From Paramecium octaurelia (Eukaryota > Ciliophora > Oligohymenophorea > Peniculida > Parameciidae), in contig CAJJDP010000092.1 in NCBI GenBank assembly GCA_905182995.1, forward strand, positions 1 through 64,000: 64,000 nt of DNA, read 5' to 3'. Position numbers and translations under genes: made by a program. The notes under the pieces are model-generated. The model saw only the letters and a program-made list of their open reading frames with translations. It had not been told where the DNA came from and did no database searches. Shown here piece after piece: positions 37,709 through 49,721 of this stretch (the first letter of the stretch is position 1; each line of letters begins with the position of its first letter).

Positions 37709-39438
37709 ATCGCTTCTACTAATTTTATATGTTTCAACAGGTCCTAGACTAACTATCGTACTTGTTCTAGGCAATCCAGTAAAAAAGGAGACCTCCCCAA
37801 ACGTCTACATTTCTCCTAATGATTTAATCCCAAACTATTTCTTATTCCCACTCTAATAACACACCTTTACTTATCCTTTTTTAATTAGATAGATGGAATC
37901 ATCATCTTTGCAATTTTATCTCAATATAATTTCATTCGGTTAAAAATACTGTATTGACATGTTTTCAACCAGTTTTTCTTAGATATTTTATGAGAATTAA
38001 CCTAATACCAAGATTTTCTTAAAGTATTTAGCATTCACAGTATTCTAGATGGCCTTCTAAATTTCATAATCTATATACTTAATAGATTGGGCATCCATCA
38101 TGAAATTTGATTGTTAATAATCCTTTTTCATCTCAAATTTGTAATTACTTAGTGCTTTTTTCATGAGATTTTAATCAACCTCATGGTTTAGCAAATAAGC
38201 TTTCAAATCAAGGTAGTTTTTCTTCAATAAATACTTATGGACATTTTAATGAAAGTAAAATAAGAGATCTAAAATTAGTTTTACTCTATTGAATGTGAAT
38301 AGGATCTGGACCAAAAGTGATATTAACAATTCAAAATTTGTACTGTTTACTAAAAAACTTTGTAGAGTCAAATACTCATTTATATATTCATGTAGATAGC
38401 TCAAGTAGGATTTTAATTGTACGTTAATTGATTCCAAACCAATATCCTCTTTGTATGAAATTGAAATTAAAGAGAAAATATGACAATATGCTAATCCTTT
38501 TATAAATTGCCAACCTAAAATAATACTATTTGATTATGATATCAGAGAATTCAATTTGATTATTCTAACAATGAGAAGATTCAATGTAATTAAAGCAATT
38601 ATTGAAATTTAAGAATTCTATTCACAAAATTATAAAATAAAGATAAATGACAAGTATTACATTATATCCTGTAACCCATATCTTCTTATATAATTCATTT
38701 GAATTGTAGGTAAATGAGTTACCTCTACTCCGTTTTTGTAAAAGCATGTATTTAAATTTAAAATCGAATTAAAGACTAATAATGTTAATTATGTAAATAA
38801 TAGGGCTTATATTTAAATATTGCTGGGATAAATTAAAATTAGTGGAGAAAAAATAATAGTAGTTAAATAAGTGATTTGCATTATTAATTTCCAAAATTGT
38901 CTAAACTTGCATTGTCTTGGAATAGGAAGCCTTATAGATTGCTTTATTTTGTCCATTACTCCCAAATTGGTTGCCTTTTCTTTAACGAATGGAATGGAAT
39001 AAGTTTATAATAGTGTATTAACATAAGGTTATTTCGTGAATAAATTATTACTAATCTTTATCTTCTCTATAAATTTTTTGATAATTTATTCCATTTTTAT
39101 TTTTTTCTTGTTTTTCTTAATTGATGGAGATGTAATTTTTCTCCTTTCCTATATCAAATTAAATAACATACTGCCAGAATAATCATGGATTAAGAATTTT
39201 ACTATTTACTCCTATTCGAGTAAGAATCAAGTATTTAATGTTCTTTGATGTCGAGATCGATTCCGTTAATTTCATAGGTGATAGAGTCTTTTGGTTAACA
39301 AGGATATTCCATAATGAATTCATTTAATGGCATTTATTATTGTAATTTTGAATGTGCTTTTATAAAAGAGTTAGATTAAATTCTCGAAGAGTTTGAACTT
39401 TGAATGTTACCATATTCTCTTGATGATGTTTAATTCAT
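36390..39438 (-). CDS. Channel-like membrane protein with cNMP-binding domain, lacking the K+ filter
   Basis: Removing introns at 39149-39171, 37651-37672, 37437-37463, 36590-36612 and 36468-36487 (20-27 nt) gives an exact 977-aa frame. SIRLPIPRQCKFRQFW leads into S1 (LIMQITYLTTIIF). S2 ends FNSILNLNTCFYKNGVEV, a signature of ciliate cNMP-gated K+ channel paralogues. After further helices comes a cNMP domain (SLGEMQTFGEVSFFTG, RTSTIVSL), then the ciliate-type Cys/His motif GLKCFCCKSKEH..CDKLHY. The pore region, between QLKSYLSYLHEYINEY and LLVQILFTF, reads FLVNSTNFELLISL with no GYGD. The tail is long, acidic and Ser/Asn-rich. It is probably a non-conducting or altered-selectivity relative. 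Confidence 0.82.
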
Positions 39439-39675
39439 ATTTATTTTAAATAATTTAATATGTACTTGTGAACATCTTTTTTTGAATTATTTAAAACAAG
39501 ACTGCCAGTAATTGTCACAAAGAATTTCAAATTACTAATTGCACTAAAAGATGAAATAACTAAATAGTAACAAGAATTCATCCTTCACAAAAAGAATTTT
39601 CATAGAAATAATATAAAATAAAATTAAACCATGAGATATAATTTTTATAAAATTTAATAATTAATACTCCATGAT

Positions 39676-42337
39676 TCATTCCTAGACTTTAGTTGCCCAA
39701 ATATCCACTAAATTTATACTGACCTTACAAATAGGACAAGATTCTTTTAATTAAGCAATTTCCCCACATGATTTGCAAAGCATATGCATACACTTTTAAA
39801 TGATCACTTCTTTGAGTTGCATTTTGCATTCACTACAACAAGCAGTTGTCTTGACTTTCTGTAATTAAGCCTATTCAAAAATGGAATCATCCTTCTTTAA
39901 TATCAGATAGCCTTTAACTTATTCCAATTAAGCAGGATTATTGAGTAACGACTATTAAGAATCTATGTTGGCTTCTAATTCGATTATCTTTTGTTTCAAT
40001 TTGTCTATTTCAAGCAACGATTCATCATTAATTAGTTTAGATTTTTATATTTTTTAAGCATAACAATCTCTTTCGATTTTAGTAGTACTTTGCTCAGATA
40101 ATAGTTTTTCATATTGTGATTTATATAATTCTAATTGTTTAACTAATTCTCCATGATTTTAATTAACTTAAAACTTCTCTTGGGTGTATTTTTGAAATAA
40201 TTATTACTAATTGGCTCTTTATTATTGCAATTAATTGATTTGTTCTTACTACTACCTTTCTTTTTCTTTGAATTAGATTCTTTCATTTTCAAATTTAGTT
40301 TTTTCTGCTTATTTATCTTAAATTAAGACAGCCTCATTCTTCTCCTTAATTGATAACTATTATTCAATCATCTTAGATTTAGCCATAACTTCTTCATAAA
40401 TTTTAGAATTGTAGTCAGTTTCATCCATCATCATCTGCAAATGTCTTTTTTGATCTTGAATCTATTTGTCTTTTTTGCTGATCTCCTTCTCAAACTATTC
40501 AATTCTTTAATCTCTTGTCTTGATATACCCAACCAACTCTTAAAATTTCTCTTTAAATTATGGTTAATGTCGAATAATAATTTGCAGTGCTTCTTATATA
40601 CATTCCTTATGTTTATTATGTCTCAATGTCAGTTACTCAATATTTAATTCACCTGGAATTCTGGCCATCAATCCAACATTTTTCTATGATATCGACAATA
40701 TAAAAATACCATTTCTATTTCATTGTATTTATTTTAAAGTTCCTAGTATTATTTTGTTAAATCATCTAAATTAGTTCTCAATTCTTTATTGGCAGACTTT
40801 AATACATTATTCTCCCCACTTTAAGCATCTATAATCTTCTAAGCTTATTCGTATCTCTCATTCAAATTTTGATTAAATCTCTCACTTTCATGATGTATAT
40901 TCCTGATTCCAATTTGTGAATCATGTTACAATCTCTTTAGTTGAGAATTCTCTGATGTCAATTTTTATATCTCAACTTCATAAAGATTTTTCAATTAATT
41001 TATGTCAAACTATTTTGAGTTAATTAATTCTTAATACTATGTCTACAAAGCCTATAATTGTTAAGTTAATTAGGAATTCACATCTATAAGATTCATGTTC
41101 TAAGTCTGTAAAATACTAAACGTTTCAGATTCTACAAATTGATCCTCTCTGTATTCATTGCTAATTTCCAACTCCTTAATCTTTACTTACTATTGGATTG
41201 CCTATTATTGGTATTTTTTATTTTGAGTTAAGATTATTGAGTAGTTATTTAATATGTATTCCAAGTCCTTAATTTCAGATTAAGTAAATGTGACATTCAA
41301 TTATTCATCTTCAATAGCTGTCACCTTTATCTGTTTGCTCTTTAAGGTTTTTAACAATAACTGTTAAATTGAATTACTAATATTATTTTGTGACTAATTT
41401 TTTCTATCCAATTTGGTTAATTACAATTATCTGTCTTCACTATTGTCATACGATTATCGAACAAAATCCAATTGATTATTAAATCCTATCTACTTCATCT
41501 AGACACCACCGCATATACATTCATAATTTTCCTCCTCCTCATTTAATTTTTAATTTATTGATTTGTCATTGTAATTCATCAATATTCTCAATCTTCTGCT
41601 CAGTGTTTCATTTTATTTCTTGTTTTCAGCAATCAAAGATTGTAACTAATATATCGTTTAGAATCCTATTTAACCATCCAAATCGCTCAATTTCTTTTCC
41701 TTTATTTTTTAGATCTATTTCAAATTTTACTCTATATCCTGATTTCTTTTCGTCACCTCTTTATTTGTACTGATTAGCTTTTTCACATATTCCATGTAAT
41801 CTTGCTCCTCTAAATCTAACAATTAATTTGTCCTATCCTTAATCATCTCCATGAATTCACTGTATTCCAGAGAGATCTCAAAATAAATATTCTCAATTAT
41901 TCTCAAAAATTACTCAAACTTATGACTTATTTACTTTTTGAATTGTCCTTCTATATTATTACACATTAAATATTGACTATTGAAGATCTAACATATTTGA
42001 ATTAACTTACATCATCCAAATATTAAAAAGCATTTAGATATTTGTTCTCCAAAAGTCCCTTCTTCTTTACAATACTTTCAATTCTCAGACTTCTCTACAG
42101 AAACCCTCTCCAAGTTATTTCAAGAAAACTAAAAAACTTTTGATGTCTGATTTCTCTTTCCACCAATTCTGTAATTATAGATTTTTGTTCCTTGATCGTT
42201 TTTTTTAAATAATCCAACCTAGTTGCCAATGAAACATTCTAAATTTTCAAGACACTGTCTTCAAAAGACTATTTCGAATATTCAATTTCTTATGTTTGAG
42301 GAACTGTAGGTAAATGCAATTATTTTGGTTAAAACAT
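39676..42337 (-). CDS. BRE1/RNF20-40-like E3 ubiquitin ligase (coiled coil + C-terminal RING)
   Basis: About 870 residues of almost continuous coiled coil ending in a C3HC4 RING: CCSECKMQLKEVIIQKC, MHMLCKSCGEIA, SCPICKVSINLVDIW. This is the architecture of BRE1, the E3 that monoubiquitinates histone H2B during transcription. Start MFQPKQLHLPTVPQTQEIEY, followed by LATRLDYLKKTIKEQK and LEITWRGFLQRSL, also BRE1-like in position. One intron is clear (41988-42010). The remaining length is not a multiple of three, so at least one more intron or a base error remains. A generic coiled-coil RING protein is the alternative. Confidence 0.72.
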
Positions 42338-42598
42338 TAATTTAAAATATAATCTAAAATATTCAATATATATTTAATTTATTATCATCTTATATTTTGT
42401 TTGGAATTATCCAATATGTGATTAGATTGATATTAAAAGGAAGAATTTACATGGCTTGATATTAAGGATCAATAATAATATGAGATCTGAGAGTTATGTA
42501 AATATATAATTATGAAGTTTGCGCTAAATTTAAATTTTATATGAATAATTAACTAACCAACAAAAATTAATATAATTTGAATAAAAATTAATAACATT

Positions 42599-44685
42599 TC
42601 ACTTTAAATAATCTAGCTTCATCTTAATTTAATCAAGCATCTATTAATCTTCTTTTTGCAGGACATTATTTTCATTTTTTTAATTCTATAAATATTTATA
42701 CTCTTACCTTTTCTAATTAGGCTTTCTTTATCCTTTAGTGTTTCAAATAATCAAATACTTTAGGATTCGGTAGAGATGTTGCTGATTCTTTAGCTTCATT
42801 ATCATTCTTCTAAACTTGATGTATTGGGGGGATATTTTTAATATTATAAGTGGCACTTTATTTTAAATAAAAATCTCCTACATCTCTTGGAGATATTTTG
42901 GTTGGCAAATTCACTAAAGGCACAAGTTTATGTTTTTTGATATTTTTTTATAATTTCTCTTTACTAACACCATGATATTAATGCTTAGATTGAACTATCT
43001 TGGAGAGAGACTAATATTTTTTAAAGTCATTCTAATGCTTTATCGAGTTTTTAATTATTATAAGTTTCTCTTATAGTTCTTCAGAGACAGTAGGTTTGTG
43101 ATTCTATTTTACTTCCTTAATATATTATGAAAGTTTATTTAATCTTTCTTATTTTTCTTATTCAATCACATTTCCAATTCTATAATATTATTCCTTAGCC
43201 TTTTGATATGAAGATGAATAATATTAAGCTTTAAACTTATTCCATTAAGCTTCTCGTTCCTCCCATTAGATTCTTCTTTTTTTCTATTTTTCGAGATGAA
43301 TTTAGTTAAATTTATCTTCGAATTATTTGATTTCTTTTGCATCAAAATCGGGATTTTTATTTTGAGCCAGTATTTTCTTTCTGTCTTGTTGCAATTAAAT
43401 CATATATGTAGCATCCTATTCCGCATACTTTAAGGCAAGATATTTTTCTTTTTTCTTTTTTTCAAATCTTTTATTGGCTTCTTCTAATTCAACTTTTCGT
43501 TTTGCTTACTGTTCTTCTAATAGCTTTAAGTTCTTTTCTATCTCCTCCCTCTTTTTAGCATTTGTTGTTTATTATAACTCAGTTTATTTTTACAGTATTA
43601 TTTTTGCTTCTTACTCAATCTTTTTAAATTGTTCTTCAATCCTCTTTTTCCTTTGACTTTAAATGTCATTCCATTCCTGTATCTACTTCTATATGAATTC
43701 TTGTCTTTGTTTTTCTACATTGGGATCTTATTACCATTTTTCAACAAATTATTTTTGTAAATTAATCGAACTCATTTCTATTTCGCTATTTACTAAATTA
43801 GGATTTGTTCCAAACACATGATGTTTCTACTTTCTTATTTACTTCTTTAGATGCTCAATCTAATCTTCAAGATAAAGCAATTTCTATAACAAATCCTGTC
43901 TTATATTCTATATTTATTATTTTTAATCTATCTAATCTATTCTCAACGATTAAGCTATCTCATCTAATTGGAGAATCTCAGAACTTATTTGTTTTCTTTT
44001 TTTCTCCAATTTATTGCAATCAATTTTCATCAACTACTTTTGCACCTTCTCAATATTTTTTTTTTCTATTTCGTTTTCCACTTATTCATCATCATCTTGA
44101 ATATGAGTTTCTTTTTCAATTTGGATATTTTGTAATACTCTGTCAAATGATTCCTTTATGAGTTTAGTGGCTACTTACTTTGAATTTCCTACGATATCTT
44201 CATTTTAAAATTATTATGAGAAATATTCACTTACAGATCCAAAATCTTGACGTGGACTGGGCATCATCGATAATGAATCATTCAATTTCTATAGGGCTTA
44301 CGCTTATTTTTCTATTTTGGATAACTAAAGTTCATTTAATACTTACATTCAATGAGTCTTAACTAAGAATTTATTGTGTAACTGAGTCCTTCACTTCCTT
44401 ATAAAACACATTGATAAAACCCTATTCCTTGTTATTTTATTTTATTGTCAATCTTTATGCTCCCTCTATTCTCAAAACTATTGAATCTCCAATTAATTAG
44501 TATTCATCATTAGGTTTCTGCCAAACTTCAATTCTGATTTCTGATGTTTTTTTATGTTCTAAAACAAATCTGTGATTCCAATTATTTCCTAACACTGTTT
44601 ATAACACTGTTGGTCCACATTTTAATTTTACTTAATAATTATTCTAATCTGATTCATAATTAATGGCGTCAATTATTATTTTCAT
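42599..44685 (-). CDS. C2-domain coiled-coil protein
   Basis: Removing introns at 44325-44346 and 42686-42707 (22 nt each) gives an exact 680-aa frame. Residues 1-105 form a C2-type beta sandwich: VKLKCGPTVLQTVLGNNW, NHRFVLEHKKTSEIRIEVW, DEYQLIGDSIVLRIEG. Most of the rest is Lys/Glu/Gln-rich coiled coil (EEANKRFEKKKKEKYLALKY), ending in a basic linker and KMKLDYLK. The C2 domain suggests membrane or Ca2+/lipid contact, possibly at cilia or basal bodies. Few acidic Ca2+ ligands are evident, so Ca2+ binding is doubtful. Confidence 0.75.
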
Positions 44686-45205
44686 TATTAAAATAATTTA
44701 TATAATTTATTACAAATTATCACTAAAAGATAATTTAGATAATTATCAACATTTAAGTTAATTTATTGTTTAGTATCTATTTTTTAGTTGTTGATTTATG
44801 TTGATCAATAAATATATTTAAGAAATATAAATAAGTTTTATTTAGAAAATTCTACAAAGTTTAAGACACTAGTCAATACTTGTAAAGATATTAATATATC
44901 AGAAACATACTTAGAAAATTAATTTAAGTATTTATTTTCTTATATTTTTTCTTTCTTTTCTCAAAAATTCAATAGAATTTATTGTTAAATAATACTTACT
45001 TTTTCTTATGAATAATTAATATATGCATAATTTATTTTTACTTTGAATTGACATTAAGATTATACAATATTGTGGGTGTTTATTATATGTTTAAGTTATA
45101 TTGTATCACCTATTTTTACATATAATATTCTCAAATTTCTTAGTTACTATCTTTATTAGGTGACCTCAAGATTAAATTTGCTTCTTCGGTATTATCTGAA
45201 ACTAC
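44686..45205. other. Intergenic region
   Basis: About 520 bp of AT-rich sequence with no supported gene. It separates the C2/coiled-coil gene start from the stop of a small minus-strand gene. Confidence 0.45.
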
Positions 45206-45511
45206 TCAAATATAGTTATTTTTTTAGTTGCAATTTATTTTGATTTCTTGAGTATTGAATTTAAGACTTTTTGCATCAGATAGTAAGAATAACAGCTTTA
45301 GTTTGTACTTTAACTGATTTATGAAAAAGAGAGCAAAGCATATTAGGCATATGAATATGTTGTTGATATTTAAACTCGATATCTTCTTAATTTATGTTAT
45401 TATTTGATTACTTTTTGATTTTGTGGCTTTCAATTTAGTATATTCTACAATAACAAGAAAAAGAGCAAAAACTAATTTAAATTTGGCGTTAACAAGACGA
45501 TTATTCTTCAT
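45206..45511 (-). CDS. Small two-helix membrane protein
   Basis: A 101-aa intronless frame: MKNNRLVNAKFKLVFALFLV with an N-terminal hydrophobic stretch (signal anchor), a Lys-rich linker, then INNIFICLICFALFFINQL and LLFLLSDAKSLKF, and a polar end. No family was recognised. Coding character is reasonable, but membrane-type composition in AT-rich DNA can arise by chance. Confidence 0.45.
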
Positions 45512-45726
45512 ATTCTTTTTACATTGATACGATACCAGACCACTATGGCTGGTTTGAATACACAATCAAAACCTATGATAATTAAATAAGTTAAGAGATA
45601 GTTTACAATCATGTAAAATATATATTGTTTAAATAATGTCATGATAAAAAAATGAATAGTATTAATGAGCATAGTTTTCTAAACTCATTAAATTCTAATA
45701 TTATAATAATATTAATTTTAACGAAT

Positions 45727-46068
45727 ATGATATTTGAATATACGCTATCTTTGAATGATAAAATAAGAAGAGCTCTAACCTAGAAACATTTGACGAATTA
45801 AATACAAAAAATAAAATTGAGAAAGCCAAAACAAGAAATTCATTATTCTGTGCAATCTTAATTTCGAAGATTGGAAAATGAGAAATGGACAGAAATTTTT
45901 TAAGAGAATCAAAAAATTCATCAAAATATAACAAATATTAAATCTGTGTTGAATACTACTAGTGACACAATAGAGTTTCAAGCAATAAAGAAAATAAATA
46001 CTTAGAATAGGACTACTTGTGCATTACCGAAATTAAAACCAAGATGCAGTTCATCACAAAGGGCATGA
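45727..46068 (+). CDS. CFAP97-like (hemingway-type) ciliary protein
   Basis: A 113-aa single-exon frame. QIQKIKLRKPKQEIHYSVQS followed by QFRRLENEKWTEIFQENQKI and HQNITNIKSVL matches the short CFAP97/CFAP97D pattern (KPY..H, then ..LE.ER...I...N..L...M..I). These proteins occur in motile cilia and sperm flagella. The C-terminus is basic and Ser-rich. The start is the first ATG in the frame; an upstream exon is possible. Confidence 0.55.
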
Positions 46069-46151
46069 TAATTAAAATAGCAATATATATTAGTTAAACA
46101 AAAAATCACTTGAAAAAAATTATAAATAAACAATAATATTCTTTTAAATTT

Positions 46152-46995
46152 ATGCTTGGAACATTAAAAGAAGCCTCAGACTAATCAGACTCTGAATATA
46201 TAGTAGATGAATAAACAAATAATTTAATTGGAATATTCAAGGTTCGTGCATTAATAGATTCTGACAAAGAACCTACAGATCATCAAGTGGTGAAAATATT
46301 TGATGAACTTCAATGTCCTATCTGTTTAAGTTTATTTGAATAGCCAGTCTATAGTATTTATTTAATTGAACTCAGTTAAGGATTGTAGTCATAGGTTTTG
46401 CAAGGAATGTATAGAAAAGAGCATAAGATTCTAAAGAGAAAAGTCATGTCCCACATGTAGAAAAAAAATAGCAACTAGGAGAGACTTACGCGTTGATGAG
46501 GTTGTGAATAAAATACTCAATACTGTAGTTCCTGATATCAAATAATATCGAATGCAGGAGGAATTATTAATATAATAAGAGATTAAAAATTTTAGATAAT
46601 AAAAATAGAAAAATGAATAACTTTAAAAATTTGTCAATAAAACCAATACCAATCAATCTTGCAATATCTAACTCTGTGCTTAAAATTAGTTGATCAATCA
46701 AATTGATAAAAATTTCATCAAAGCTCCTCTCATTACAACAGTTGCTGACATCATTCAATTAATAGGTTTCCAATTAAATTTACCTGAAGAATTCACAAAA
46801 TACATTGACATATTCATTAATAATGAAGTTTAGACTTAAATGGATAAAACATTGGCAGAACTTAATATTTAATATTGGGACAAGAGAGAAGATTATCAAA
46901 TTTACAATCCTAATGATTTGCATCAATAGAACAAGTCGAAGGTGAATAGATAAATTCACTATTCTATAGATAGATTTTATCAATTGTATTTGTGA
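46152..46995 (+). CDS. RING-finger protein (RING1/PCGF-type RING)
   Basis: Removing a 22-nt intron with a CAG acceptor (46354-46375) gives 273 aa. The RING spans about residues 50-95: CPICLSLFEQPVYIKDCSHR, FCKECIEKSI and SCPTCRKKI, followed by RRDLRVDEVVNKILNTV, the extension seen after RING1/PCGF-type RINGs (LR.D...). The rest is Gln/Asn-rich with an Ile-rich helical end. It is likely an E3 ligase; a Polycomb-type role is only a suggestion. Its stop is 3 bp from the stop of the convergent EF-hand gene. Confidence 0.72.
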
Positions 46996-46998
46996 GTA

Positions 46999-48648
46999 TC
47001 AGTTGATAAAAAATAATTCAAATTCCTTATAATTAATCTCTTTGTTGAGTTTTCCCAATCGTTTATACAGTAATTTAATATCGTCTTTAACATTATAAAG
47101 ATCAAAAAAACGTTGAAGCTAAATTAATAATAAAAATACATCTTATCGATTGAATTTCCCTTTTTTGTATTGATCAAGTTTATTGAAAATTTAATACAGA
47201 CTTTATTCATTCAAGAATTATTTTTTTTTTTGTCTTATTATTTTTTCATTTGCATCCCACTGATTAAATAGCAACTGAATCAATATTATAGTTGTTTTTG
47301 AGAATAATTAGGAGATTGAATAAGAGAAATGACTATTTTTAGCTGGTTTCTTACAAATGTAAGTTGAGCTCATATTTGAAGGAGAAATAAATTCAGAAAC
47401 ATCTGAATATCTAATAAACCCATCTAAATCTGTATCCAAATAATTAAACAACTCAATAATATCAATATTTTTGAGCGATATTTGTTCTAAAAAATAAGCA
47501 AATTCATGTTGATTCACTTTACCTTTGTTTTTCAAATCCATAAAATGAAAGAAATCCATAGTGTTGAAATCTTTTTACTATTATAATTTTAATCTTATTT
47601 CTTCTAAATACATTTCCAATTTTAAGACCTCCAATCCTAAATCAATAAATCTTTATTCTTCATTTAAAAAATTCTCCGATAATTTTGTTGTTTATAGACT
47701 TTCTGTAATTGATGAAGTTCTCCTCGTAGATTGAAACTTTTTTTTATTGCTTGCTGAGAAGTTTCTGGTTTATATTATTTGCCCAGCTTTTTTACCACTG
47801 CCAACTTCATCATTAAAGGTACTCGAAAATTTTGGATATGATATTGCTTATTTTGGAGTTTATAGATTGTTAGTTGGAATTGGCTATTCAGATTTTTGGA
47901 GAGGCTCTAACATTCTTCTAAACTCATTCAAAGTAATCTATCCTGTTCTTTGAAGATCTATTCTATAAAAAAATGCTATCTATTAATTATAGTTTCAATT
48001 ACCAATTCTTCCTCATATAACAAGAGCCCATTCCTTCTAAAGAATCTATCAAAATCCTTAAAATTAAGGATATTGTTATTTAGAGAATCCAAACTTTAAA
48101 ACATTTGATCGGCATTATATTGATTACTTAATATATTTTTCAATCTTTCTAAATTTATAGCTTCATTATATTCTCTATAATTAGTCTTAGAAATACAAAT
48201 TGAATAATTAAGCTAATGTGTAATCTATCTATTTTTCTACAGCGGATTTTGTAGGTTATTTCATAGCTGTGATCTCTCTCAATTCGCTATCGGTTTTTGG
48301 TAAAATTAAGTTTAAAAAGCTGAAAAATTAGCAACTATTATTAATACTCTTGATAATTAAGAAATTCCTTCAAAAAAGTTTTATTAAACAAAGTATTTAG
48401 CTCTTATACGAAGAAATCATACTCTTTCAAAAGTTGTACTACCTATTCTGGTTTAATTTAGTTAGTGTTCATTGAATCTAATCTAGGGTTTGCTACATGT
48501 AATACCTTTTGAAGCAAGCGTAAGGATTGAAACTAGTTTTTCTGCATAATTATATTCTTATTTATTCGGCTCTCCTCTCAGTCAGGCTTATTTAATTTAT
48601 GATCTCGCACAGAAGTTATTGAGCGTCTTTAGAAATACTGTAGGCCAT
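46999..48648 (-). CDS. EF-hand protein
   Basis: About 530 aa after intron removal; introns at 48483-48505 and 48320-48347 (CAG acceptor) are clear, and at least one more lies near 48200. The N-terminus MAYSISKDAQQLLCEIINQI and NPYACFKRLDSMNTNQI follow a pattern of ciliate multi-EF-hand proteins. Later EF-hand pairs include FHFMDLKNKGKVNQHEF and YLDTDLDGFIRYSDVSEF, the second with a canonical D-x-D-x-DG loop, and KLDQYKKGKFNRQDVF. Only some loops keep all Ca2+ ligands. It is probably a Ca2+ sensor of cytoskeleton or cortex; no specific name is given. Confidence 0.75.
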
Positions 48649-49134
48649 CTTACTGTTAATAATAATTATAATTTAATAATTTTGAATAATAATTACAATT
48701 AGATGTTAATATTAGTACACATTAATATGTGATGGATTTTTCTAAATAAAAATGATAAAAATCTTATAAAGTATCAAAATTTGAAATTTAAGAAATTTTT
48801 TCTTCCTTCTGATTGAATGAAGGATGCATTAACTAAAAAATAGAAATTTCATTAGCTATTTGAAATAATTACAATTCTATTTGATTGAGATTAAATTTCT
48901 TGATAAATTTTATTTAAGATTAATAAGGTAATGGAATTTTCAAAAATTTGATTTAACTCTTCTTTTCTAAACTTTTATCATAATGGATATTTTACAAGAA
49001 TTAACGAAATGATGAAAAATTAAAGGTTGAGAAGAGACTTTGAACATAATTTTTTAATTGAAAAAAAGATTCTTATTATATAATCAATTAAGATTAGCAA
49101 ATTCAATCAAATAAAAATATAAATATTTATCAAA
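48649..49134. other. Divergent intergenic region
   Basis: 486 bp between the EF-hand start (minus) and the HTH gene start (plus). AT-rich, no gene supported, no recognisable motif. Confidence 0.45.
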
Positions 49135-49631
49135 ATGGATTACTCTAAGAAACAATATTGCAAAATCAAAAATGAGTTAAGACAATAAATTATTCACAAG
49201 ATTCTAAATGAAAAAAAAACCATAATGGAAGTATTCTACTTTTAATGATTTAGGTGGCATAAGAGTACAATATCTTATAATCTACTTGTAAATCGATAAT
49301 AAACACGTTTTAGAGAGAGGGTAGAGTGGGTAAAAAGCCAAGTAGAATCAGAAAGGTTCGAAAAGTAATAAGGACATACGAAATTGTATTAAATCCACTA
49401 TATCCTTCGATGTCAACAATTCTTTCATCATAAAAAACAGAAAATTGTATAGAAAATTCAAATATAGGATAAAAAGAAAAAACTAATTAAAACGAGAAAT
49501 TTACTGAAGAAAAGGAGCTAAAAAATTTCTGTCTAATTTAAAAATGGTGTGAAGAGATTCAAAAATAAGTAATTTTACTATCTAATTCAAATTAATTCTT
49601 TCAAAGTCCAATGAATTTGACACAGATATGA
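49135..49631 (+). CDS. Helix-turn-helix (homeodomain-like/Psq-type) protein
   Basis: Removing the intron at 49231-49253 (23 nt) gives 157 aa. The N-terminal 60 residues, YSKKQYCKIKNELRQQII, MEVAQEYNILQSTCKSIINT and FQREGRVGKKPSRIRK, form a classic HTH: a basic helix, a short Val-Ala-x-Glu turn and a recognition helix with Ser-Thr. This is shared by homeodomain-like transposase N-termini and by a family of small ciliate proteins. The rest is polar and unlike a transposase catalytic domain, so this is not called a transposon. It may bind DNA. Confidence 0.65.
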
Positions 49632-49721
49632 CATATATAATAAGATTAAAATAATCATACTCAAATTAATATATATATAATTTTCAATATTTAATATATA
49701 TATTTTATGTAAATATAAATT

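Noticed and set aside
49135-49631. HTH protein as a transposase fragment
   Set aside because: The HTH resembles transposase DNA-binding domains, but there is no catalytic domain, terminal inverted repeat or target duplication, and the gene is intact with a typical small intron.
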